This document shows positions 1 through 6,277 of a DNA stretch of 11,457 bases, one piece after another. Below the pieces are notes generated by a model, which did not search any database, was not told where the DNA came from, and saw only the letters and a list, made by a program, of their open reading frames with translations. Positions within the stretch are counted from its first letter, which is position 1. Every line of letters starts with the position of its first letter. The stretch spans positions 1 through 11,457 of the forward strand of contig VSPV01000076.1 of NCBI GenBank assembly GCA_009775605.1, read 5' to 3'. This DNA is from Paramuribaculum sp. Lineage in GTDB: Bacteria > Bacteroidota > Bacteroidia > Bacteroidales > Muribaculaceae. The position numbers were made by a program, and so were the translations under genes.

Positions 1-256
1 CTACTATAAGGCCTGAAGTAGAAACATAATCTCCGTGGCCCCAGCTTTCAATATAGCTGCACCCGATCAGCCTTTCACCGTCAAGCGCCACAACGGCTTT
101 TCCGGATCTAAGCTTCGACCCAATGTAATCGGGTGAGCGACGGGCTATGCCCGTGCCGCGCTGAAGAGCTGATTCATAAATCAACTGGCATATCTGCTCT
201 GAATATTTAACATGGCTTTCATCGCCATATTTCACCTCAATGTTTGCCGAATCCAT
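1..256 (-). CDS. GNAT acyltransferase, probable N-acyl(succinyl/acetyl)glutamate synthase, 5' part only
   Basis: Translating the minus strand from the ATG at 256 gives about 85 residues before the gene leaves the window, starting MDSANIEVKYGDESHVKY. Residues around 33-40 read RGTGIARR, followed by a G-K-A-V-V-A-L strand, an S-Y-I-E-S-W-G strand and a T-S-G-L-I-V strand. This is the first half of a GNAT fold; the acetyl-CoA-binding motif would lie beyond the edge. From memory, this pattern (RGTGIA, SYIESWG, TSGLIV) matches the GNAT enzyme that heads the arginine cluster with argG and argC in Bacteroides, thought to acylate glutamate in the N-succinyl or N-acetyl ornithine route. The ARG-box-like operator in its promoter supports that role. 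The GNAT call is firm; the substrate is inferred. The neighbour that would confirm it (argG) would lie outside the window. Confidence 0.72.
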   Translation of the reverse strand, partial: MDSANIEVKYGDESHVKYSEQICQLIYESALQRGTGIARRSPDYIGSKLRSGKAVVALDGERLIGCSYIESWGHGDYVSTSGLIV

Positions 257-297
257 TTCAAGGATAATTTTGTTTATTCTTTGTTAATTTTACGCCG

Positions 298-305
298 CAA
301 AGTTA
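298..305 (-). promoter_or_regulatory. Bacteroidetes-type -7 element for the GNAT/arginine gene
   Basis: Read on the minus strand this is TAACTTTG, an exact match to the TAnnTTTG -7 element of Bacteroidetes primary-sigma promoters. It lies 41 bases upstream of the ATG at 256, which leaves a leader of about 35 nt. A clear TTTG -33 element is not visible at the usual spacing; the region holds only a T-rich stretch. The position between the start codon and the ARG box fits a repressible promoter. Confidence 0.5.
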
Positions 306-315
306 ATTAATTTAT

Positions 316-333
316 CGTGTATAAAAATGCAAT
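316..333. promoter_or_regulatory. Candidate ArgR/AhrC operator (ARG box)
   Basis: The 18 bases CGTGTATAAAAATGCAAT agree at 16 of 18 positions with the Bacillus subtilis ARG box consensus CATGAATAAAAATKCAAK. The box covers the expected -33 area, just upstream of the TAnnTTTG element at 298-305, where a bound repressor would block RNA polymerase. A second, weaker inverted repeat, ATGCAC-AATG-GCGCAT, is centred 18 bases further on (335-350). ArgR binds paired boxes in many bacteria, usually about 21 bases apart, so the second half is less certain. Binding is inferred from the motif and from the downstream gene's probable arginine function. Confidence 0.55.
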
Positions 334-399
334 TATGCACAATGGCGCATTTTTTTTCATTTTAAGAGTGATTATTTGTCAGCATTACGTTAAATAATG

Positions 400-1329
400 T
401 CAATTTACTCCATATACCTCTTTCCTTAATGTCAAGGCCATTATTTCTGCTTGCGGACACTTCCCTTTTGTCATAAGACATAATTCAAGTTCGTTTTTGC
501 CGGATGAATACGGAGGCTGAAGGTATTTGAAATCTTTTATGAGCTCAAAACCATGGCGCTGATAAAAGCCGATTCTCCTGCGCGCCAGCTCTCCATCTGT
601 CTCCGGTTCCACCTCAAGAACGACACCTTTGTCCCTGAGCTTGGTCGTAAACATATCGAGAGCACGACCGCCAAGACCACAGTTTCTCGCACTGGAATCT
701 ATCGCAAAATGCTCGATATAGGCAAAATCGCCAAAATCCCACCAATATATTATACCGGCGAACCTACCTTGATACATGACATGCGTCAGCCTGAAACTGT
801 CTTTCCTTTCATTAGATATTTCTTCAAGGGCTGACCACTCACGGCGCTCATCTTCAGGGAAGGAACCTTCGTAAAGCTTTCTGTCCTTATCTCCTGGAGT
901 CTTTTTCAAATCCGACAGCCTCATCCGGCGATGCCGGGTATGACTCCGTATTATGGAGCTAAAAATCAATGGCACAATAAAAGCTCCGGAGAAATCCGCA
1001 AGACCGTCTTTCCAGTCGGCGCTCCGCCCGGCATTCTCAAGTTCCTGGAACAATTCGGTAAGAAAGCCGAAGGCTCCACAACATAAGCCTACAATCAGCC
1101 ATTGGCGAACGCCATATTTTCCTGTGAGTCGGCCATAATCCCATAGTATGGTTGCCGACAGACCTCCGAACATCAGAAAATGAATGACTTTATCCAGATG
1201 AGGGAAGGAAAACATCTGGATACTTGGCGGATTTGGCGTAAGAACCGCATAAAGAATGACAATCAAAACGATTGCCGAAGCAAAATACTTTGGCAATCTG
1301 TCCATCAAAAGATTGGTATGAGATATCAT
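400..1329 (-). CDS. VanZ-like membrane domain fused to a GNAT acetyltransferase domain
   Basis: The protein has 309 residues. Residues 1-130 are VanZ-like: four membrane segments (about 16-33, 46-65, 74-94, 113-127), the LDKVIHF motif at 45-51 and a TELFQ...GRSADWKDGLADFSG region at 91-115. Residues 136-309 form a GNAT acetyltransferase domain with LYEGSFPEDER at 152-162, the YIEHFAID strand at 204-211, the acetyl-CoA loop RNCGLGG at 215-221 and GFYQRHGFELI at 254-264. Only a few basic residues (RSHTRHRRM, 128-136) link the halves. Free-standing GNAT proteins often begin with sequence like that after Met136 (ATG at 924-922), so internal initiation is possible. VanZ is named for a teicoplanin-resistance accessory gene, but most VanZ-like proteins have no known role. 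The membrane half would place the GNAT domain on the cytoplasmic face. The substrate is unknown. Met9 is an alternative start. Confidence 0.8.
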   Translation of the reverse strand: MISHTNLLMDRLPKYFASAIVLIVILYAVLTPNPPSIQMFSFPHLDKVIHFLMFGGLSATILWDYGRLTGKYGVRQWLIVGLCCGAFGFLTELFQELENAGRSADWKDGLADFSGAFIVPLIFSSIIRSHTRHRRMRLSDLKKTPGDKDRKLYEGSFPEDERREWSALEEISNERKDSFRLTHVMYQGRFAGIIYWWDFGDFAYIEHFAIDSSARNCGLGGRALDMFTTKLRDKGVVLEVEPETDGELARRRIGFYQRHGFELIKDFKYLQPPYSSGKNELELCLMTKGKCPQAEIMALTLRKEVYGVN

Positions 1330-1346
1330 TATGTGACTTTTATTGG

Positions 1347-1354
1347 CAAATTTA
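1347..1354 (-). promoter_or_regulatory. Possible -7 element for the VanZ-GNAT gene
   Basis: On the minus strand this reads TAAATTTG, an exact TAnnTTTG match, 18 bases upstream of the ATG at 1329. That leaves a leader of roughly 10 nt, or about 35 nt if Met9 is used. No good -33 TTTG is visible at the proper distance, so this is tentative. It is divergent from the promoter proposed for the symporter operon. Confidence 0.35.
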
Positions 1355-1387
1355 CTTCAAAATGTTCTACTTTTTCATGTTTTTAAC

Positions 1388-1395
1388 TACCTTTG
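1388..1395 (+). promoter_or_regulatory. Probable -7 element for the NSS symporter operon
   Basis: TACCTTTG matches TAnnTTTG exactly and sits in an AT-rich divergent intergenic region. A poor -33 candidate (TGTTC, around 1363-1367) lies upstream. Transcription would begin near 1402, giving a leader of about 80 nt to the ATG at 1484. This also argues against the in-frame upstream ATG at 1343, which would lie outside the transcript. Confidence 0.45.
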
Positions 1396-1483
1396 TATTT
1401 ATAATTTATCCCCTAAACAATTTTTATGGTTCGTTTGGCGGACTTCTAAGGTACACATAGTAATACATAAGGTAAGAAATAAT

Positions 1484-2848
1484 ATGGCAAAGAAGAATGT
1501 TTTCGCATCAAAGGCAGGGATGATTGCCGCTACTGTGGGATCTGCAGTAGGCCTCGGAAACGTATGGCGCTTCCCCGCAGAAGTTCAGCAAGGCGGAGGA
1601 GCAGCTTTCCTGCTCGTGTATGTAGCATGTGTTATAATTCTGGGAATTCCCGTTATGGTCGCTGAGTTCTCTCTCGGAAGAGCCGGCGGAAGCGATGCCG
1701 TCACTTCCTTCAAAAACCTTGGTGCCAGAAAACCCTGGTGGTTTGTAGGTGGGCTTGCTGTCCTGGCGAGTTATCTTATCCTGTGCTTCTACATGGTGGT
1801 AGCGGGATGGGCTCTTGAGTATCTTTGGAATTCCCTCAACGGTTCCCTTTACGATATACCTTCCGGTGTCAGACTGTCTGATTACTTCGCGGCAGCAATG
1901 ACGGAAGCCACGGCATCGCCGGTTCGCCCAATTATTTTTACCCTCATTGTTATTTTCCTTAATCTCGGTGTGCTTTTGGCCGGCGTCACGAAAGGGATCG
2001 AACGCCTCTCCAATATACTTATGCCGATGCTTGTGGTGATACTCATCGCATTGCTTGTGGTCAGTCTCAATCTCCCCGATGCCTCGAAAGGTCTGGAATT
2101 CTTTCTGAATCCCGATTTTTCCTCCATTTCAGCCACAACGGTTCTAAATGCGTTGGGACAGGCATTTTTCTCTCTGAGTCTTGGCATGGGCATCCTTATC
2201 ACCTACGCCTCCTACTTTCCCCGCGACGCAAAACTCATGCGTACCGCCGTTACGGTTTCGTTGCTGGACATGCTGGTGGCAGTAATGATGGGACTTATCA
2301 TTTTCCCGGCTGTCACATCCTTCGGTCTTGCAGGAGAAAGCCTGAAAGGAGCCACTCTTGTTTTCGTCACACTCCCCGAGGTGTTCGCCCGCATGCAGTT
2401 CTCGGCGTTCTGGTCGGTAATGTTCTTCACCCTTCTGACTGTGGCGGCTCTCACCTCCACCATTTCCATCGCCGAAGTTTCTGTGGCATTTGTTCGCGAC
2501 AGAATCGGACTGCGACGCAGATATGCATGCCTTATAGTCCTGCTTCCCCTCCTTGTGTTCAGCAGCCTCTGTTCTCTCTCCCTTAACCCCGACAGTACAT
2601 TTATAATTGCCGGAATGCCTCTGTTCGATTTCCTTGATGCAGTGGCCACCAACATATTCCTGCCCGTAGTCTCAATCCTGCTATGTGTATATGTGGGATG
2701 GGTAGCGCCAAAATCCCTGTTGAAGCATCAGCTGAATAACGACGGGACTATTCGTTCGCGGCTCTTTGTGCCATGCCTTTTCGCAATCCGCTTTATTGCA
2801 CCGGTACTCATATTCATGGTGCTTCTCAATTATTTTATCTCGCTTTAA
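1484..2848 (+). CDS. Neurotransmitter:sodium symporter (NSS/SNF) family transporter, first copy
   Basis: The product has 454 residues and is a polytopic inner-membrane protein of the LeuT-fold NSS family, which takes up amino acids or related compounds with sodium. The TM1 signature GSAVGLGNVWRFP is at 19-31, followed by GGGAAFLLVY and the VAEFSLGR motif at 59-66. TM3 carries the substrate-site tyrosine Tyr103, six residues before Trp109. TM6 has GQAFFSLSLGMG at 225-236, and TM8 has the Na2-site pair Thr324-Ser325. The length matches bacterial 11-helix members such as MhsT and Tyt1. Asp262 falls where LeuT has Glu290 and eukaryotic carriers bind chloride, so chloride independence is predicted. 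The frame stays open upstream to 1343, but those 47 residues look like untranslated leader, and homology starts at MAKKN (1484). It heads a co-directional unit; the next ATG is 4 bases past the stop. The substrate is unknown. Confidence 0.93.
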   Translation: MAKKNVFASKAGMIAATVGSAVGLGNVWRFPAEVQQGGGAAFLLVYVACVIILGIPVMVAEFSLGRAGGSDAVTSFKNLGARKPWWFVGGLAVLASYLILCFYMVVAGWALEYLWNSLNGSLYDIPSGVRLSDYFAAAMTEATASPVRPIIFTLIVIFLNLGVLLAGVTKGIERLSNILMPMLVVILIALLVVSLNLPDASKGLEFFLNPDFSSISATTVLNALGQAFFSLSLGMGILITYASYFPRDAKLMRTAVTVSLLDMLVAVMMGLIIFPAVTSFGLAGESLKGATLVFVTLPEVFARMQFSAFWSVMFFTLLTVAALTSTISIAEVSVAFVRDRIGLRRRYACLIVLLPLLVFSSLCSLSLNPDSTFIIAGMPLFDFLDAVATNIFLPVVSILLCVYVGWVAPKSLLKHQLNNDGTIRSRLFVPCLFAIRFIAPVLIFMVLLNYFISL

Positions 2849-2852
2849 ATTA

Positions 2853-3137
2853 ATGGAATCCACCGGTTCGGAACGCAGAGGGCTAATAATTCTCCTTTCA
2901 ATCATAGGACTGATTATAATCGCGGCATTAATTTCCGGGATTATGTCGCGTACCGACAAGGCATACAACCCCGGTGTTCCGGCCGATTCTTCCGTCAGCA
3001 TTCATGAAATAAAATACCAGGAGCGCCCCGATACAGGCGTGGTCAAAAAGAAACGGCGAAAAACCGGAAAAACAAAAAACAAAAGCGAACGCGAGTATCG
3101 TCAAAGAGACTTCTACGGCGAGACTGTAGACAACTGA
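2853..3137 (+). CDS. Small single-pass membrane protein with a basic tail, unknown function
   Basis: The ATG at 2853 begins 4 bases after the stop of the first symporter and gives 94 residues. Residues 1-9 are short and polar, and 10-30 form one hydrophobic helix (LIILLSIIGLIIIAALISGI). A proline-rich stretch follows (YNPGVP at 38-43), then a strongly basic segment at 65-83 (KKKRRKTGKTKNK) and a polar end, RDFYGETVDN. No catalytic motif is visible. The gene is wedged between two paralogous symporters, with only 22 bases to the next start, so it is very likely cotranscribed with them. It could be an accessory subunit of one carrier, or an unrelated small membrane protein. The frame is open further upstream (to 2766), but that part overlaps the symporter gene and is an unlikely start. 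I do not recognise the family. Confidence 0.7.
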   Translation: MESTGSERRGLIILLSIIGLIIIAALISGIMSRTDKAYNPGVPADSSVSIHEIKYQERPDTGVVKKKRRKTGKTKNKSEREYRQRDFYGETVDN

Positions 3138-3159
3138 ACTTATTACTGAAATTTTTGAC

Positions 3160-4512
3160 ATGGATAAGAAAAATACAAGAGCTGTATTCACAACACGTAT
3201 AGGCGCGGTAGCTGCGGCTGTCGGCTCGGCTGTCGGCCTCGGAAATATCTGGCGCTTCCCCTATGAGGCCGGAAGCCACGGAGGAGGAGCTTTCATGCTC
3301 TGCTATATTGGATTTATATTTCTGATAGGCTTTCCCGTTATATGTGCTGAGTTCATTATGGGAAGGCAGACAAGAAGCAATGAATTCCGTTCGTTCCGAA
3401 CCCTCGCTCCCGGACGTCCCGGATGGTCTGTTCTGGCTCTTATCGGCATCCTCAGTTCGGTAATGATTCTCGGATTCTACAGCGTAGTCGCCGGCTGGAC
3501 CGTAGAGTATATATGGCTTTCCATCAGCGGCGAACTGTTTTCAGAGTCCGGCAATCTTTCCCAGACTTTCGCCACAGCCATAGGAGGCGGATGGCGTCCG
3601 GTCTTCTGGACATTCGTTTTCCTCCTGCTGAATTACATTATCCTCAGTCGTGGCGTTCAGAAGGGCATTGAGAAACTCAACAATATTCTCATGCCTCTTA
3701 TGTTCGTGTTGCTTATAGTCCTTTGTATAAATTCACTTTTCATGTCAGGGGCCTCGGAAGGTTTGAAATTTCTGTTCCTCCCTGACTTTTCAAAACTTAC
3801 TCCTGACGTTGTTCTCAGTGCTCTCGGACAGTCTTTCTTCTCTCTCAGTATCGGTGTTGGAACCATGCTCACCTATGCGTCATATTTTTCCGATGACACC
3901 AGGCTGGCCAAAACGGCATTCACAACCGCAATCCTCGACACTCTTGTAGCTATTCTTGCCGGAGTGATGATTTTTCCCGCGGTCTTCTCTTTCGGAATGC
4001 AGCCGGCCCAGGGTCCAGCTCTGGTGTATGAGGTTCTGCCTCAAGTGTTCCGTTCAATAAACGGAGGAATGATATGGGCATCCATATTCTTCTTCCTGCT
4101 GTTTCTGGCTTCCATATCCTCCACTATCTCCATGAGCGAAATTCAGATAGCATTTCTGATAGAGGAACTCAAATTATCGCGCCGAGGGGCGAATCTCACA
4201 GTTCTGGCCGTTGCCATGGTTCTGGGTTGCGTTTGCGCGCTCAGTTTCGGACCATTAAGAGACGCCACGCTGTTCGGTAAGACATTTTTCGATTTCCTCG
4301 ACTACGTGGCATCCAACATCTTCATGCCTTTATGCGGAATGTTTATCGCATTTTTCGTGGGTTGGAAACTCGACAAACAGGTTATCAGAAAGCAGCTTTC
4401 AAACAATGGGAGTGTTACCGACAAAGGAATGCCCTATATCATATTCTGCCTGAAATGGATTGCCCCTCCGGCCATTTTCCTGGTAATGCTGAACAGCATT
4501 GATATCCTGTGA
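3160..4512 (+). CDS. Neurotransmitter:sodium symporter (NSS/SNF) family transporter, second copy
   Basis: The 450-residue product is a paralogue of the symporter encoded at 1484-2848, visibly similar along its whole length. TM1 reads GSAVGLGNIWRFP at 22-34, followed by GGGAFMLCYI and CAEFIMGR at 62-69. The TM3 substrate-site tyrosine is Tyr107, in the run GFYSVVAGW. TM6 reads GQSFFSLSIGVG at 223-234, and the TM8 Na2 site is Ser320-Ser321, where the first copy has Thr-Ser. Asp260 stands in the chloride/Glu290 position, again predicting chloride-independent, sodium-coupled transport. The binding-site neighbourhood differs between the copies (for example YEAGSHGGG here against AEVQQGGG there), so they may take different substrates or work as a pair. 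It is the last gene of the unit; folP starts 84 bases later on the same strand, with no strong terminator between. Confidence 0.93.
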   Translation: MDKKNTRAVFTTRIGAVAAAVGSAVGLGNIWRFPYEAGSHGGGAFMLCYIGFIFLIGFPVICAEFIMGRQTRSNEFRSFRTLAPGRPGWSVLALIGILSSVMILGFYSVVAGWTVEYIWLSISGELFSESGNLSQTFATAIGGGWRPVFWTFVFLLLNYIILSRGVQKGIEKLNNILMPLMFVLLIVLCINSLFMSGASEGLKFLFLPDFSKLTPDVVLSALGQSFFSLSIGVGTMLTYASYFSDDTRLAKTAFTTAILDTLVAILAGVMIFPAVFSFGMQPAQGPALVYEVLPQVFRSINGGMIWASIFFFLLFLASISSTISMSEIQIAFLIEELKLSRRGANLTVLAVAMVLGCVCALSFGPLRDATLFGKTFFDFLDYVASNIFMPLCGMFIAFFVGWKLDKQVIRKQLSNNGSVTDKGMPYIIFCLKWIAPPAIFLVMLNSIDIL

Positions 4513-4558
4513 AAAAGGTTCATGGCTCATTACGCAGTTTTGCATATCATATAAAAAT

Positions 4559-4585
4559 GCTGTAAATTAGCCTCGAATTTAGAGC
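4559..4585 (+). other. Imperfect hairpin in the folP leader
   Basis: GCTGTAAATT (4559-4568) can pair with AATTTAGAGC (4576-4585) at nine of ten positions around a 7-base loop. It ends 11 bases before the folP ATG. There is no following T run, so it is a poor terminator for the symporter unit. It could affect folP translation or be chance in an AT-rich spacer. No exact TAnnTTTG element is seen in the gap 4513-4596. Confidence 0.25.
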
Positions 4586-4596
4586 ATCTGATCATT

Positions 4597-5451
4597 ATGG
4601 CTTTTCTGCCGTTCACACTTAACATAAAAGGAAGTATCCGTTTGATCGAACGCCCTCAGATTATGGGCATAGTCAATGCTACTCCCGATTCCTTCTTCCC
4701 GGGTTCGCGCACACTCAGCCGCGAATCCATCATTGAGCGCACCCGGGCCATGATTGACCAAGGCGCCGATATGATTGACATAGGAGCGTATTCATCCCGT
4801 CCCGGCGCGGCTGATGTCTCGGAAACAGAAGAACTGAGACGTCTTGAAACGGCATTGGAGGCGATACGGTCGGTAAACACCGACATCCCGGTTTCAGTTG
4901 ATACCTTTCGCGCCAACGTTGCCCGGACAGCAATATCTTCTCTTGGTGCCGATATAGTGAATGACATTTCCGGAGGCTCGCTCGACGCTGACATGCTCGA
5001 AACTGTCGCGTCCCTGAAATGCCCCTATATTCTCATGCACATGCGCGGTACCCCCTCCACCATGCAGACCCTTACGGATTACGACGATGTGACTGCCGAT
5101 GTCATTAAAGAGCACTCAACAATTCTTGGCCGCCTCGAAGCGCTCGGTGTCTCTGATATCATAGTTGACCCGGGCTTCGGATTCGCCAAAACCGTTGAGC
5201 AGAACTACGAATTAATGCGAAATCTCGAGACAATGGAGAATCTTCTCGGTCTCCCCTTGCTCGTCGGGATTTCGCGTAAGTCAATGCTTACACGTCCGCT
5301 TGGAATAAAACCGGATGAGGCACTGAACGCCACGACCGTTATGAACGTAATAGCCCTATCCAAGGGTGCCTCAATTCTCCGTGTGCATGATGTAAAGGAA
5401 GCACGACAGGCTCTTGTTCTTACCGGACTTGTCACAAAACAATACTCATAA
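4597..5451 (+). CDS. folP: Dihydropteroate synthase
   Basis: FolP condenses p-aminobenzoate with 6-hydroxymethyl-dihydropterin diphosphate to make dihydropteroate in folate synthesis; it is the target of sulfonamides. The 284-residue length is usual for the family. All signature loops are present: MGIVNATPDSF at 23-33 with Asn27 for the metal-diphosphate, the loop-2 motif AYSSRPGAA at 64-72, SVDTF at 100-104 with pterin-contacting Asp102, NDISGG at 122-127, MHMRGTPSTMQ at 147-157, DPGFGF at 191-196, GISRKSM at 224-230 with Lys228, and LRVHD at 261-265 with Arg262. Loop 2 has A-Y-S-S where E. coli has G-E-S-T; the essential Arg-Pro-Gly is kept. The gene sits 24 bases before cdaA. It is cytoplasmic, and no resistance-type insertion is seen in the SRPGA loop. 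Confidence 0.97.
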   Translation: MAFLPFTLNIKGSIRLIERPQIMGIVNATPDSFFPGSRTLSRESIIERTRAMIDQGADMIDIGAYSSRPGAADVSETEELRRLETALEAIRSVNTDIPVSVDTFRANVARTAISSLGADIVNDISGGSLDADMLETVASLKCPYILMHMRGTPSTMQTLTDYDDVTADVIKEHSTILGRLEALGVSDIIVDPGFGFAKTVEQNYELMRNLETMENLLGLPLLVGISRKSMLTRPLGIKPDEALNATTVMNVIALSKGASILRVHDVKEARQALVLTGLVTKQYS

Positions 5452-5475
5452 GTAAGCCAATCTCGCCTTCATATA

Positions 5476-6255
5476 ATGGATACATTTTCTATTCTCGATG
5501 CCTTCGACATAGCGCTCGCGGCTTTGCTTCTTTTCTATATCTACAAGATAATGAAGGATTCCGGAACCATCAATATATTTTTTGGTATCCTCACATTCTT
5601 CATTGTCTGGATAATTGCCTCACAGATTCTGGAAATGAAGCTCATAGGCACTGTGCTCGACAAATTCATGAGCATAGGTCTGATTATCCTCGTGATTCTT
5701 TTCCAGGACCAGATCAAGAGGTTTCTTGTAGGCCTCGGCGACCATAAACGATGGCGGTTCATCTCAAATCTTTTCCATCATGCGAGCCCCGAAGAGCGAC
5801 AGGCCAATGCACGACGTCAGATTCTCCCCATCGTCTATGCATGCATGAATATGTCGAAGTCTAAGACCGGAGCGCTTATTGTAATCGAGCAGACCGTACC
5901 GCTTGAATCCTACGAACGTTCAGGCGATATAATCGACGCATTAATCAACAGCCGTCTCATCGAGAATATTTTCTTCAAAAACTCTCCGCTGCATGACGGA
6001 GCGCTTATCATAGCCCATAATCGCCTTAAATCCGCCGGCTGCATCCTTCCGGTAAGCCATGACCGCAATGTGCCGAGAGCGCTCGGCCTGCGTCACAGAT
6101 CGGCTTTGGGCATAGCGCAGGCCACAGACGCTTTTGCCATAGTCGTTTCAGAGGAAACCGGAAATATCTCGGTTGCTTATAAAGGAAAACTTTATACTAA
6201 ACTGACGTCCACCGAACTTGAACGTCGCCTTTCGCAACTCGTCCCCGACGAATAA
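5476..6255 (+). CDS. cdaA: Membrane-bound diadenylate cyclase CdaA
   Basis: CdaA makes the second messenger cyclic di-AMP from two ATP. The 259-residue product has three N-terminal membrane helices (about 7-25, 33-50 and 63-78), a short basic linker, and a cytoplasmic DAC (DisA_N) domain. The two catalytic motifs are intact: DGA at 174-176 within SPLHDGALII, and RHR at 206-208 within LGLRHRSALG. The preceding GALIVIEQ strand at 132-139 also fits the fold. In Firmicutes cdaA is usually followed by cdaR and glmM. Here it lies 24 bases downstream of folP and 22 bases upstream of an acyltransferase, and no CdaR/YbbR-like gene is in the window. A folP-cdaA pairing is, to my knowledge, common in Bacteroidetes. 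Confidence 0.96.
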   Translation: MDTFSILDAFDIALAALLLFYIYKIMKDSGTINIFFGILTFFIVWIIASQILEMKLIGTVLDKFMSIGLIILVILFQDQIKRFLVGLGDHKRWRFISNLFHHASPEERQANARRQILPIVYACMNMSKSKTGALIVIEQTVPLESYERSGDIIDALINSRLIENIFFKNSPLHDGALIIAHNRLKSAGCILPVSHDRNVPRALGLRHRSALGIAQATDAFAIVVSEETGNISVAYKGKLYTKLTSTELERRLSQLVPDE

Positions 6256-6277
6256 TCTCCTGCTGCAAGCCAACTCC

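Noticed and set aside
553..1386. Several plus-strand open frames opposite the VanZ-GNAT gene
   Set aside because: They are antisense to a gene with clear domain motifs, show no recognisable protein features, and overlap one another.
1343..1483. In-frame upstream extension of the first symporter (47 extra residues)
   Set aside because: The extra part lacks family similarity, precedes the conserved MAKKN start, and would begin upstream of the best promoter element at 1388-1395.
1882..2655. Long minus-strand open frames inside the first symporter gene
   Set aside because: They are arginine- and serine-rich translations of the complementary strand of a hydrophobic coding region, the usual artefact.
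6218..6277. Upstream start for the acyltransferase overlapping cdaA
   Set aside because: It adds 20 polar residues without family match and reads into the cdaA coding region; the ATG at 6278 fits the family N-terminus.
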